Below, piece after piece: positions 33,854 to 46,849 of a stretch of DNA of 64,000 nucleotides. The DNA lies in assembly GCF_000005505.3 (NCBI RefSeq), contig NC_016134.3, positions 21,590,584-21,654,583 of the forward strand, written 5' to 3'. Each line of letters starts with the position of its first letter. Position 1 is the stretch's first letter. The translations under genes were made by a program, and so were the position numbers. This stretch comes from Brachypodium distachyon (Eukaryota; Streptophyta; Magnoliopsida; Poales; Poaceae). The notes beneath the pieces were generated by a model that saw only the letters and a program-made list of their open reading frames with translations, was not told the DNA's origin and did no database searches.

Positions 33854-36800
33854 ATGAGTTGCAAATATTGGAAAATTTTGTCCTGGAATATCAGGGGACT
33901 GAACGGTAAAGACAAATGGACACAATTGAGAAAGAAAATTGAAGAAAGTGGTTGCTCCATCATCTGCCTGCAGGAAACTAAGAGAATGGATATTGACTCG
34001 GCATTCATTCAGAACTTTTGCCCAAGAAGATTTAACAAATTCCAATTCTTACTATCTATTGGTCGTTCTGGTGGCCTCTTGATAATTTGGATTGGCTCTG
34101 CATACAGTGGCCAACTTGAATTCAGCAATGAGTTCTCTCTCGCTATTGAATTCACCTTCCTCACCTCTCATAAGCAATGTCTCCTTACCAATATTTTTGG
34201 TTCCTGTCAGGATGAGACAAGAGCTGATTTCCTTGAATGGCTTCATGATATTGACATGACTGAAGATAGGAACTGGTTGGTCATAGGGGATTTCAACACA
34301 CTGAGATCACCAGATGACAGTAATAGACCAGGTGGCAACATTAATGATATGCTCAAATTTAATGAAATTATTAGTCAGCTTGGATGGATTGAACTGCCAC
34401 TTAAAGGTCATAAGTACACATGGAGCAATATGCAAGTTCTCCTCTTCTGGAAAAACTTGACTGGTGTTTCACATCCCTTAGCTGGACTATCAACTTCCCT
34501 AGCACCGAGGCATTTCCGCTGGCCAAACCCAGCTCAGATCATATCCCCTATGTTATTAACATTGCCACTGATATTCCAAAGTCTCAAGTTTTTAGATTTG
34601 AAAATCACCGGATGAATCGGCAAGGTTTCCTTGACATGGTCAGAGATGCATGGCAGAGCATCACTTCTATTGCTCAAGCTGACAGAATAATAGCAACTAA
34701 ACTCAAAAAACTCAGGGGTAACATGAAAAAGTGGCTGAAAGTTAAAGGTGATATGGATTCAGCAATTGATGATCTCAATGCACTCATCCTTTTGCTAGAT
34801 GGTGTTGAAGATAACAGAGGACTCACACAAACAGAAAGTAATCTCAGAAAGGAAGTGGAAATTAAACTTCAAGAATGTCTCAATAATCAAAATGCATACT
34901 GGAGACAAAGAGGAAAGATTAAATGGGTAAAATTGGGTGATGAAAACTCCAAGTTCTTCCATTCACTGGCAACTATCCAACGCAGGAAAAATAAAATTGC
35001 ATGTCTGAAGAGGGAAGATGATTCTCTTGTTTATGATCATGACACTAAAGCTAATATGTTTTGGCTTGCCTTCAAGGATAGGTTGGGAACATCCCAAGGA
35101 CGAAATTTGAGCCTCCCAAGCAAGGAATTACTCCACAACAACACTGTTCTGTCAAACCTAGAAGCTGCTTTCACTAATGATGAAATTGATGATGTTGTCA
35201 AGAACCTACCCACAAATAAGTCTCCTGGGCCTGATGGTTTCAACCCTGACTTCATTAAGAAATGTTGGTCCATCATCAAGGAAGATTTTTATGACCTGTG
35301 CCACCAATTTCATGAGGGAAAACTCAATCTTACCTGCATCAATACCTGCTACATTGCACTCATTCCAAAAATTGACTCTGCAGACAAGGTCAATGATTTC
35401 AGGCCCATCTCTCTCCTCAACTGCACTTTGAAAATCCTGACCAAACTGCTGGTCAACAGACTTCAAGCAGTTATTATGCAGATGATCCATCATAATCAGT
35501 ATGGGTTCATTAAGACTAGAACCATACAAGATTGCCTTGCATGGACTTTTGAATATAGTCATGCTTGCCACAAATCTAAACAAGAAATTGACCTTCTTAA
35601 ATTGGACTTTGAAAAGGCATTTGATAAAGTGAAATATAAGGCCATCATCCCAATTATGCAAGCCATGGGTTTTGGAGACAAATGGTGTCAATGGATTAGC
35701 AAGATTTTTCACTCTGCTACTTCACAGATCCTCCTAAATGGTGTGTCTGGTAAACTGATCCATTGCAAGAGAGGGGTTAGGCAGGGTGACCCCCTCTGAC
35801 CACTTCTATTTGTCATTGTGGATGACCTACTCCAAACCACACTTAATGATGCTATGCACAGAGGCATGATTGAAAGACCAATTGATAATACAGCTTGCCT
35901 AGATTTTCCCTAAATTCAATATGCTGATGACACCCTGATCATCATGAAAGTTGAAGATGCACGGTTACAAATACTCCAGAACATTCTGCAGCAGTTCCAG
36001 AAAGTCAACTTCCAGAAATCAAATTTGATCCCATTGAACATGTCTAATGAGAGAGGACAACACTTTGCAGATCTCCTTGGCTGTCAGTTTGGAACACTTC
36101 CTTTTACATATCTGGGACTACCATTGGGTACCACTAGGCCAAAAATTGTTGACTTCATGCCCATGATCAAGAGGGTTGAAAATAGACTGACATGCTTCTC
36201 TAGTATCCTATCATGTGGTGGAAAGCTTCAACTGGTTAATTCTGTCTTTTCTGCACTCCCTACATTTCAGATGAGCACATTTGTCCTTCCCAAAGGGGTT
36301 ATCACTCAGATTGATAAATACAGAAGGCATTGCACCCCCATCAAGGCAACACCATCCTTTTCTGGCAAGACACATGGCTTGAACACCCATTAGCTGAAAC
36401 TTGGCCTCAGCTCTACTCCTTTGCTATTGAGCAGAACCTTTCTCTGCAAAATATGATCAACTGTCCTGACCCAACCATGCAATTCCACCTGCCACTATCA
36501 GTTGTTGCACATACCCAATTCTAGGATCTACTCCACTTGCTTGATGACTTGGTCAGAACAGAGAATCATGATATTTGGATATTCCCATGGTCATCTCCTG
36601 GATACTCTGCATCTAAGATCTACAAGAAACTGGTCATACACATTGACATCCCTTCCACTCTCACATGGATCTGGTCATCCTGTTGTCAACTAAAGCACAA
36701 AGTGTTCATGTCGCTCCTCATGGTTGACAGACTTAACACTAGAGCAATGCTGCATAAGAAGAACTTCCGCCTTCAGTCATACTACGTGTTCTTTGCAACA

Positions 36801-37135
36801 GAAACACTATGGAGACCAGAGATCATCTCTTCTTCCACTGTCAATTTGCCAAGACTTGCTGAAGATACATTTGTCCCAACTTCACCCCTGGACAAACTGT
36901 CCATGAAAATATTGCAGCCATCAAACAAGAACTTCATGTGCCATTTCACATGGAAATCACAACTGATGTTGCATGGAGCATTTGGAAGATCTGCAACGAC
37001 TGTATCTTCAAAGGGATTACTCCATCTCTTTACAGATGCAGAAGACTTTTTAAGGAAGAGCTCAATTTGGTTTTCCATAGAGCAAAAAGAAAGAACTACC
37101 ATGCTTTTCAAACATGGATTGATAGCTTTAGATAA
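33854..37135 (+). pseudogene. LINE ORF2: endonuclease, reverse transcriptase, C-terminal region; broken
   Basis: An APE-type endonuclease starts the frame: ILSWNIRGLNGKDKW, CLQETKRMD, NWLVIGDFNTLRSPDD. A frameshift near 34430 moves to the next frame (SSDHIPYVINI). RT blocks follow: NKSPGPDGFNPDF, FRPISLLN, LKLDFEKAFDKV, GVRQGDPL, then stops at 35797-35799 and 35911-35913, then the catalytic YADD at 35920-35931. Thumb-like TYLGLPLGTTRP ends at another frame break near 36330. The rest (36330-37135) carries remnants of the zinc-binding zf-RVT region in shifting frames. Non-functional. Confidence 0.85.
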
Positions 37136-37240
37136 CTCTCATTTACTTGTACTCTTGTCCATCTGTACATAACACCATTAACAAAATTACAGCAATAGGT
37201 CTTATGACCTAAATCTTTCCGTCAAAAAAAAAACCTAGCA

Positions 37241-37417
37241 ATCCCACGAGGCCAGCCACGAGTAGTTCTAGTTTCGTTCCAGACCACGACTCCGCCGCCA
37301 GATCCCATGAACTCTCCATCTCCCCGATTCCCCTCATCCCCTTCACTCCTCCCTCTCCCTCTCTTCTGTCTGACCCTCCACGTGGGCAGCATCGGCTCCC
37401 TGCCTTGGCAGCCCGGC
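37241..37417. other. Host sequence between LINE and Copia element
   Basis: A 177-base C/T-rich segment. Removing the LINE and the Copia element joins 31525 to it, and it to 52730, as one GC-rich locus of unknown nature. Confidence 0.5.
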
Positions 37418-38592
37418 TGAAAGGGAAACCTTGCCCCTTAATGAGTTTTGATGAATGATGACAACATAGTTGAGGAACTAATGAGGTACACTGAGTGTTT
37501 CGGGTTTTAGTTCCTCAGAAGAGTTGGTTTAACCAGCATCGATGACCCCTAAAAATTGAAGTACAGGTACTGACGTGAAGTATGAAGAACTCAGTGAAGA
37601 ACATGAAGCATAGCATTCTTCATAAATCTTTCCGTAACTTTTTCTTCACTTGAGTATAGGAACGCCGTACTATTAAGGGGGGTTTGAAGTGTGGAGCTGG
37701 TTTAGGTGATGAAACCTTATTCTTCATGTTCAGCTTAGGCGAAAACCATTTCATGTGTGTTTTTCGTCGGAGTGAAGAATGAAGCATTTTAGGCTTCACA
37801 GAAACTTCCGCGTGAAGTCTTCACTCTGAGTTTAAATGTGTTTGAAAATCTGTCGCTTTCGTGCTTGACCACCTAATCTAACCATTGTGAAACAAGAGAT
37901 AAAGTGTGAGCTGGAGGCTCAAAGTTCAATTTATCCAACGGGTCACAACGGCTAGATCAGCCGTGGCCAAGGCTATATAAGACGACCTACCCCGAAGAAG
38001 TTCGGTGGTGATCCCGAGTGAGTTGTTTTCAAGAATACCTGATAAAACCCTTAGAGCTGAACTGAGCGTGAAGAATGGGATCCCCTCTCTAGCCGAGCAC
38101 TTGAACTTTGTTACTCTTGGTGATTGGCATCACCTAGACGGCTAGGAGTCAGTGTTGAAGAGCAATCGAAGATTGTGATTTGCCATCAACCAGTCTGTGA
38201 AGGTTCGGAGATCACCTCAAGATCTACCGCGAGTAACTGGGCGAGACTTCAGTCTTAGCTCAGGAGGATTGGGTGGACTTGTGTGTCCGCGAGTCTTGTG
38301 TGACTCAGCCCCTCAACGGAGACGTAGGATTGTGCCAACAATCTCAACTTCGGAAACAAATCCCTGTGTCTTCAGTCTTGGTGATTTCGTTCCTCAACTT
38401 TTACTTTGTGAAGTATAACTGATTCATTGTGTTCTGTCTTCATTGCTGCTGCTAAACCTGTTCATCTTTCTTCTTTCCGCTGCTACTCTAAAAATTGTTG
38501 AAGTACTGTGATTGTCTTCAGTCTTCATTTTGAAAAAAGAATTAAAACTGGTCACATTAACCCCCCCCCCCTTTGACATACTCGATCTTTCA
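37418..38592 (+). repeat. 5' LTR of the Copia element
   Basis: 1,175 bp with TATATAAG at 37974-37981 as probable promoter. A run of about 13 C lies near 38561-38573. Confidence 0.92.
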
Positions 38593-38594
38593 CT

Positions 38595-38606
38595 TGGTAT
38601 CAGAGC
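38595..38606 (+). promoter_or_regulatory. Primer-binding site (initiator tRNA-Met)
   Basis: TGGTATCAGAGC, two bases inside the 5' LTR, complementary to the 3' end of plant initiator tRNA-Met. Confidence 0.9.
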
Positions 38607-38646
38607 AAGGGTTTCTTGTTTTGGTTTAACCACCTGAGGAAGAAGT

Positions 38647-40743
38647 ATGTCTAAGGAAGGAAAGTTACCTGTTCTTAGCAGTACCAATTATGCTTTCTGA
38701 AAAAATCGCATTAAGACTCACATCATATCTACTGACCCTTGTGCTTGGGAAGCAGTCACAAATGGCCTTGTTGTTCCTCAGGGACCCATATTTGGATATG
38801 ACTCCATCTCTCTGAAGAATTATCAAGCAAATGCCAAAGCTTGTGATATGATCTTCTCAACTGTCAGTGATGGTGAGTTCAACAAAATTAGCAATCTTAC
38901 TGACGCAAAGAAGATTTGGGATCTTATCGCTGAAATCCATAAAGTGACAACCACTGTCAAAGATTCTAGAGTTACTCGCCTCATCAGTCATTTTGACCGT
39001 CTTATGCTTGAGCCCAATGAGACCGTTTCTTCACTCTACGATCGCATGAGCACCATCGTGAACGAGCTGAATACTCTCGATGATCACAATATCACTGACT
39101 TGACGCAAAACAGAAGGTTTCTTCGAGCTCTCCCCATGGAGTACACTACTGTCTGTGAGCTGATCAAGCATAGGCCAAACTTCAAGGAATTAACTCCCAA
39201 CTAGGTTCTTGGAAGAATCGTGTCCTATGAACTTGACCAAGAAGAGAAGAGATTGATCCATGGTTCGGGATCCAGTTCGAAGAAGAACAATGTTGCACTC
39301 AAGGCCAAGAAATCGTCCAAGAAAATTGTCAGCTCCAGTGAAGATTCTGAAGAATCGTCTTCGTCTGATGAAGAATCCAATGACGAGCTTGCTCTTTTTG
39401 TGAAGAGGTTAAATAAGAAGTTTGGAAGTAAGTTTGGAAACAAACTAAAATATCAAGGTGAATCCGGCTCCTCCAAGTTTCGAAATCAGCTCATCGGAAG
39501 AAGTCTGACATGGCCAAGAGAGCTTGCTTCAACTGTGGCAAGAAAGGCCACTTCATTGCTGAGTGCCCCGAGAAAGCTGATGAAGACAAGGAGAAGAAAA
39601 GCTTCAAGAAGCACTCTCACAAGAAGAACCATGATCGTCACAAGAAGAAGGATTGGAAAAAAGACTGCTCACAAGAAGAAGGGCAAGTACTACTCTAGAG
39701 CACATGTTGGTGAATGGAACTCAGATTCTTCATCGTCTAAAGAATCATCTGACTCTGAGTCTGAAGACGGTGTCGCCGGATTGGCCATAGCTATTACATC
39801 TGCCAGAGAGAAGACCTCACTATTTGACTCTGCAGATTCATCTGAAGATGCCTCTGGAGACGATCGTTCCTCACCACCATGCTTCATGGCAAAATCCTCT
39901 AAGGTATCATCTCCTAGTGAAGAAATAAACTCTAGTGATAATGAGGAAACTGATAATGAAGAATCTGAACCCATGACATATGAAAGACTTCAGTTCATCG
40001 TTGAGAAGCAAGAAGACCTGCCTATCACTGAGATTAAGAAGAACACTAACATGGCTAATGAACTCAAAAGGCTCAAGTCTAAATTTCGGGCCATGGAAGA
40101 GGCTCATAAGGATCTGAAGAAAACTCATGTTGAGATTAGTCTTAACTATATTTCGATTAAACTCGAGCATGAAAATCTGAAGATTTCTCATGAGGACCTC
40201 AAAACTGAGAATCTTGATCTCAATGCTAAGCTAGTTGACTTACCTCAACACGGTGATTCCTCTGAAGTTTGCCCTAAATGCAATTCTTCATTGAACAACA
40301 TTCCTCAAATCACTACTTCACATGCTGTGACTCAAACTGATTTTCCTGATTCACTCTATATTGCTTCTAGCTTTACTACTATTGGTGAATCTTTCTCTGT
40401 TGTCACTAACCCTTCACCTAGTGATCTTTCACTGGCTGAAGAAAATGCTAAGTTGAAGAAGCAGATTGAGGCTGGTATCCTCAAGTGTCACCAAGGGACT
40501 GAAACCTTGAACCAGATTCTTGGTCTTCAAATTCATCGCCGACGCAAGGATGGTATCGATTTTGAGAGAAAGTACAATGTTAATGGTGATGTTTTGCTCC
40601 CTGAGCAATATCCTCCTACAAAGTTTGTCCAGGGAAGACGGAAGTATACTGATGTTCCTCCATTTTGTGGGAAATCTGAATCCCCGCAAGGATGCATCAA
40701 AGCGTCCCGATACTTCACGTGCTTACCCGATATTCCATGTTAA
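38647..40743 (+). pseudogene. Copia gag, broken
   Basis: ATG 38647, first stop at 38698-38700 where the family has Trp (TGG to TGA). The UBN2-like capsid domain follows (KKIWDLIAEIHKVTT, FLRALPMEYTTVCELI), with a stop at 39202-39204. A Lys/Ser/Glu-rich region then leads, after frame changes near 39490 and 39655, around a CCHC zinc knuckle (CFNCGKKGHFIAEC, about 39525-39566). The long C-terminal part is acidic and coiled-coil-like (39700-40520), typical of the enlarged SIRE/Maximus gag. Structural RNA-packaging protein; this copy is not usable. Confidence 0.8.
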
Positions 40744-40934
40744 TGAATCTTACATTCTGAAGATGGGTAAGGATAATAAAGTGAGAGCTAATTTCACTGG
40801 AACCATAATGCGTGGAGAACAGCAAAACCTCAAATCTGGGTGCCAAAATCTGTCATTACATTTTTCCGTAATGTCTTATGTTCTTCAAGTTCTACTAATG
40901 TGCAGGAACCCATAAAGACATTGGTGCAAGCCCG

Positions 40935-42600
40935 ATGTATCATACTGACCGCTTCTGGGCTGAAGCCATTAACACCGCTTGTCATGCTTCAAATCGCCTG
41001 TATCTTCATCGATTTTTGAAGAAAACTCCATACGAGCTCATCTCCAACCGCAAGCCCGATGTATCATACTTCAAAGTCTTCGGAAGCAAATGCTACATTC
41101 TCAACAAGAAGAATAGACGAGCTAAGTTTGATTCTAAATGTGACGAAAGTTTCTTCTTGGGTTATCCCTCGAATGCACATGCTTATCGAGTTTTCAACAA
41201 CACTACCAAAGTTGTTGAAATTGCTAAGGATGTGCAGTTCGATGAAGCTAACGGCTCCCAAGAAGAGCAATTGCCAATGTCTGTACATATTGAAGAAATT
41301 TCAGGAAATATCCAAAAGATGGCCATTGGTGATATTCGTCCAGAAGAGATCAAGCAAAGTGAATCCGGAAACAACAATGAAGAAGGCACTTCACAAGCTG
41401 AAGAACCTAACCAAACCGGAACTTCCACTCCAGCTGAAGAATGACCAGCTGCTTCAAATGAAGCACAACCTAGCACTGCTGGTGGTGAAGTACCTCATCC
41501 GAAGATCTGCAAAAGAATCCAGAAGGATCATCCCGTCGATCAAATTCTTGGACACATCAGAAGAGGTACTCAAACTCGCTCACGTGTTGCAAATTTTTGT
41601 GAGCATTTCTCTTTTGTGTCTTCAGTTGAGCCGAAGACGACGGATGACGCATTGTCAGATCCGGATTGGGTAATGGCTATGCATGAAGAACTGAACAACT
41701 TCAAGAGAAATGAAGTCTGAACCCTTGTGGAAAGGCCAAGACAAAATGTCATCGGCACCAAGTGGGTCTTCAGGAATAAGCAAGATGAAGATGGAATCGT
41801 TGTGACGAACAAAGCACGATTGGTTGCACAGGGCTTCACTCAGGTTGAAGGTTTGGATTTCGGTGAAACCTATGCCCCTGTTGCACGTCTTGAATCCATT
41901 AGAATTCTTCTTGCATATGCAAATCATCATGACATAACTTTATATCAAACGGATGTGAAAAGTGCATTCTTAAATGGTAAAATTGAAGAACTTGTCTATG
42001 TTGAACAACCTCCTGGTTTTGAAGATCCAGAACATCCTAATCATGTCTATAAACTTGATAAGGCACTCTACGGCTTGAAGCAAGCACCTCGAGCCTGGTA
42101 TGAATGCCTCAAAAAGCTCTTAGTCAAAAAGGGTTTCAAAATTGGTAAAATTGACCAACACTTTTTACAAAGAAATTGAATGATGATCTCTTTGTGTGTC
42201 AAATATATGTGGACGATATTGTGTTTGGTTCCACTAATCCTGACTTCAGCGAAGAATTTGGAAAGATGATGACGGAGAAGTTTGAAATGTCTATGATGGG
42301 AGAATTGAAGTTTTTCCTCGGTCTTCAAATCAAGAAAATGAAGAATGGAATCTTCATCTCTCAAACGAAGTACATCAGAAACATGCTGAAGAAATTTGGG
42401 ATGGAATCTGCTAAGGAAATTGAAACTCCAATGCCCACAATGGTCATCTAGACCTCAACACCACCGGTAAACCTGTAGATCAAAAGGTTTTTCGTTCCAT
42501 GATCGGCTCATTGCTTTATCTTTGTGCATCTAGGCCAGATATCATGTTGAGTGTTTGCATGTGTGCAAGGTTTCAAGCAGATCCCCGAGACTGTCATCTT
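40935..42600 (+). pseudogene. Copia pol: integrase C-terminus and reverse transcriptase, broken
   Basis: Begins inside integrase (RFWAEAINTACHASNRLYLH, PDVSYFKVFGSKCYILNKKN). The protease and the integrase zinc and DDE core are absent. RT runs from KWVFRNKQDEDG through ARLVAQGFTQ, TDVKSAFLNG, KALYGLKQAPRAWY and catalytic YVDDIVFG (about 42205-42230) to FLGLQIKK. Breaks: a stop at 41442-41444, another near 41718, a frameshift near 42160, a stop near 42449. The frame ends at the solo-LTR insertion and resumes at 45757. A 21-base direct repeat (40926-40946 and 41050-41070) marks the deletion joint. Confidence 0.85.
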
Positions 42601-42603
42601 ATG

Positions 42604-45600
42604 TGTAACATCCCAATTTTTTTCAAAACTTTCATATGCATTGCATATCATAAGCATCATGACACCTTTGCATTTGATCACTTTGAAAACCCTAAAATTT
42701 GCCCAGAAAAACCCTTTTGCAAAAATGCCTTTATTTGATTTTGGACTTTGATTTTGCTTTTGAGTGTTTGCATTTTAACCCATGAGGGTATTGTGATAAA
42801 AAGGGATTTAGTGCATATATAAAGCTATCCCATAAGTTGGCTTTTGAAACTATTTTGAAAAATAATTTATTTTGATAGTCTAAGGGCCCTAAAAGCCATT
42901 TTATAGACAAATGTATTTTTAAATATTTTATTTTGGGTAAATTCTTGTTCCAAAAGTTAGATAATATGAAAATATGATTTTACAAATTTTGTTGCAATTT
43001 ATTTGGAGTGATTTGGAGCTTCAAGTCAATTTTTGAGGTTCAAAAACAGAAAATAGATAAAAGAAAAAGAAAAACCGAAGAAAACAGGAGAAAACCGGCT
43101 GAACCGGACCGAACAGGACCGGACCGACCGGCTGAGCAGCGCCCGGACCGCCCGCCTGCCCACGCCTCCACTCCGTTTCCTCCGTGCACACGACTCCAAA
43201 TCCGAAACCGCGCGCATCATATCGAAGCCCCCGAACTCCTCTTCCACTTCCCCCAAACCCCACGTCCAATTTCGCATCGGTTAGGGATTAATTGCTCGCC
43301 GGAGTTCGTTGCTACCGTCGCCGTTCTTCGCGTTTCGCCGTCGTTCCGGTGAGCCTCCGCCCGCGCCGACCACCCTCCCTTGCTCCTCTCTCCTTTCCGC
43401 AACTTTTGACGCGGACCGATTTGGTTTTGGAGCGCCGCCCACGCTCTGCCCGCCTTCTTCCCCGCCTCCGGCCGCCTGCGCCGCCCCGAGCCGCCCGCGC
43501 CGCCCTACCGCACACCGCGCGCCCGCGCCGCCGCCCGCCCATCGCTCCACCGCACGCCGCCTCCGGCCGCCTGCGCCGCCTGCACGACCCGACCGCGCCG
43601 CCCCGCGCCACCGCCTGCGAGCCACCCCGCAGCCAGCGGAAGCCCTAGCCCGGGCCAACCAGTTGCTGCCACGTGGCGAGGCCTTTTTATTTTATTTTAT
43701 TTTATTTTATTTCGGCACGATTAGATAATGCAAATTTTGTAGAAAGGCCCCTAACCTCAAATCTTTCAAACCGTTTGTCCAAAAATTGTGATCCGCACCT
43801 TTCTAGAATCGTCACGACTTGTAGAATATTTTGGCACTGTCTAATTTCAGTTTTGAATAACTTAGTCAGAAGCAATTTACAGAATAGTGGTCTATGGTTT
43901 AAATTTCAAATGAATTGTTTCAAAATAGTTTTGAGCAAGTTAGCTTGCTATAAAAAAAATTAAACTTGTTCTCTGTCCATTAGATCCAGAAAAGAAATTA
44001 TTTTGTGAATAATAATGGCATACAAGTTTAAATCTTGCTCTATGTTGCAAAAACCACACAATCTTTTAATTTAAACCCTATCCTTGTTTCATGCATATTA
44101 ATTACCTCTTTGTTAATGTGTAAGTTGCCCAAACCTTTTGAAAACAGAAACAAAATTTGTTATATTAAAAGTAACCAAGTGTGCATTAACATAGCATATG
44201 CATCAAGGCATGATTTTTGCATTGAATGTTGTGTTTATTGTGTGTATGCTTTCTTTTATTTTAGATTGTGTGAAATGTAATCCTTGTTGTTGCAAAGAGT
44301 GCGAGAACTATCACAACCTTGGACAAGGCAAGTTCACTTTGATCATATCCCATTATTATTGTTGTTTTAAAATACTTATGCATTAGTTTTGTTGGTAGAG
44401 ATGCATTGATAGGACTATTACTCATACCTCTATGCTAGTTATAAATCCCAGGTAGTATAGTTTACCCTCGCTATTACCTTGCCACCAAATTGCCATCGAT
44501 TTTAGTTGAATGCTAGGCTATCGTAGTATTGTGGGGGAAATAACTACATTATGATATTGTTATGCCATTGGCTATATGAAATGTTTTTGTTAGATATAAG
44601 GCAAAACAACTAATTCAATGAACCATCTTGGGTGGGCTGCTTTGAGGATTTTGAGGATTAGCGACATCAGGTCCATTTCTATGGGTCCCTCTGAGTCGAG
44701 TTCCTGTGGATTCAGGAATGGATCGTCCATGGACGTCTCTTCCGTGGATTCGGAGAGCGCCTACGTTGCAAATGTGGAATGCCACCTGGGGTAACCGAGA
44801 CTGGACTAGTTTCCTATTTAGCAGCTTCCAGTACAACCACAATGCTATATGGGCTCTGGCGAGACAAGAGTAAGTTGTATGAACCTAGACCCGAGAAATT
44901 GTACTGAGGTAGAATGTGTAGGGGGAGCGTGATTCTCTCGTGGTTTAGGAAATTACTTCTGAAAATCTCGCAATCGATGCCGTTGCTACTCTACCCTGAG
45001 GACAGCAAGGGATTAACACGTCGGTTTCTTGTGGTGAATGTGTACAAACTCTCGAGAGCATCAAAACTAAGTACTTAGCCATGTCCCCGGCAACGGACAA
45101 TTTGAGCAACTAGATGTGGAGCTGTAAGGAAAGTCTCACTCATTCCAATTTCTTAGATAAAATGAATGGTTTGAACAGGGTAGGAGCACTTGATGAATCC
45201 ACTTCAATGTGCTCTAGGTTAATAGGAGCATGGGTGTGTCTATCCCGTGTCCATTAGTTAACATTATTATAACATTCCTTTGTAGTAGGGTAATTTATGT
45301 TCTGCTTCCACGCAAATAGCCTTGAACCCCACTTTGCCACATTATGCATATACTTGGTACGCTCTGATATAACTCCTAGTGAATCTTACCAATACATTCA
45401 ATGTATTGACCCTAGTGGCTGCATCGTTTAATGATGCAGGAAGCTCCGACGTCGGGTAAGATGTATGTTCTGCTTGTTTGGGTTACGGGCCTACATTCCA
45501 ACATGCTCTCACCGTGGTATTGATGTGCCCTTGTATCTTTCGCTTTCCGCTGCTAAACAGTTGTTTTATTTCCAACTAACCCGTGAGGTTATGCGAGTTG

Positions 45601-45751
45601 TAATTACCTTTTAAATTCTGGATGATTCGTTGTAATATTGAGACCTTTGTTCTATGATATTACATCTTGAAACTGTGTGTGCTAGTGAGTTGATCCAGGG
45701 ACTAGCACTAAAGCATAGAGATCGAACCCGTGTACGGGGGCGGTCGCTTCA
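42604..45751. mobile_element. Solo LTR (about 3.15 kb) inside Copia pol
   Basis: TGTAACATCC...GTCGCTTCA with TTATG on both sides (42599-42603 and 45752-45756). Removing it restores the pol frame around CHLMAVKR. No gag, pol, primer site or second LTR is seen, so I call it a solo LTR, probably of a Gypsy family with long LTRs. Inside: a GC-rich region 43090-43660, a TTTTA microsatellite at about 43683-43712, and an AT-rich half. Orientation cannot be told from the TG/CA ends. Confidence 0.8.
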
Positions 45752-45756
45752 TTATG

Positions 45757-46311
45757 GCTGTAAAGAGAATCATCAGATATTTAGTTCACACCCCATTCTT
45801 CGGTTTCTAGTATCCCAAAGGAGCTTCTATTGATCTTGTTGGCTATTCTGACTCAGATTATGCCGGTTGCAAAGTTGACAGAAAATCCACTTCCGGCACT
45901 TGCCAATTCCTCGGAAGATCCTTAGTAAGTTGGTTTTCAAAGAAACAGAACTCTGTTGTTTTGTCGACGGCTGAAGCAGAATATGTTTCAGCAGGCAGTT
46001 GTTGTGCCCAACTTCTTTGGATGAGACAAACTCTCAAAGATTTCGGTATCTCAGTGGATGCCGTTCCTCTTCTGTGTGACAATGAGAGCGCCATAAAGAT
46101 TGCCAACAATCCTGTCCAACATTCTCGCACGAAGCACATTGACATTCGACACCATTTCCTCAGAGATCATGTGTCCAAAGGAGAAATTAGCCTAAACCAT
46201 GTGAGGACAGACAAACAACTCGCAGATATCTTCACCAAACCACTTGACAAAATCAGATTCTGTGAGCTGAGGAGTGAATTAAACATCTTGGATTCCCGGA
46301 ATGTCTCTTGA
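45757..46311 (+). pseudogene. Copia RNase H domain (pol C-terminus)
   Basis: Continues the polyprotein after the solo LTR: VKRIIRYLVHTPFFGF, then a stop near 45808, then GYSDSDYAGCKVDRKSTSG, SWFSKKQNSVVLSTAEAEY, DNESAIKIANNP and KHIDIRHHFLRDHV, the standard Copia RNase H series. The normal pol stop is at 46309-46311. Most of this domain is open, but the copy lacks the upstream enzymes. Confidence 0.85.
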
Positions 46312-46849
46312 AGACTTACATACTTGTGAATACTCTTGCATTCATGTTTACTTCACCTGCATTGTCTTTAGTTTTTCTATTCCTCAGTTTGTGCTATCCG
46401 TTCTTCGTTTTTCGTTTGTCTTCAGTGGGTTTAGAAGCCTGTTATTTGTCTCTTTTTTCAAATTCATCTGCACAGTTGTTCTTCACTGTTGTTGCCTCTT
46501 GCTGACAGATGAAAATGAAACTTAAGGACACCTTAGAACCTATCTATCTTATCTATTTCTTGTCTGTACACAAAGTCTGTTTATCTTAAATTCAAGTATC
46601 GTCGAAATCTTTGTCGGTGATGCAAGAATTTTCATTCTTCAAAAATGAGTTTTTGTTTTCAGCAAAACCGTCAGTCTTCAAAGTTCTGAAGAATACAACT
46701 TTAACGGAATCTCCATTTTTGCCGTAGTCTTCACGAATCTTTCCGAACGGTAAAATCTTATCCCTAAGGAAATTTAAACCACACGGGGAAATCCTAACGA
46801 AAGTTTTGGGATAAAAAGATACCGGTAAGATCCTCCTTTTTCACCTCCC

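Larger units (their letters stand above)
31526..37233 (+). mobile_element. LINE (L1-type non-LTR retrotransposon), degenerate
   Basis: Two ORF regions in LINE order followed by an A tract (37224-37233). CCTAGCA precedes the proposed start (31519-31525) and follows the A tract (37234-37240). With the neighbouring A residues this suggests a longer duplication with one base gained or lost. The 5' UTR is 31526-31786. Both ORFs are broken, so the copy is inactive. Confidence 0.8.

Noticed and set aside
43281..43728. Several overlapping GC-rich frames
   Set aside because: All lie in the solo LTR; open on both strands because of base composition.
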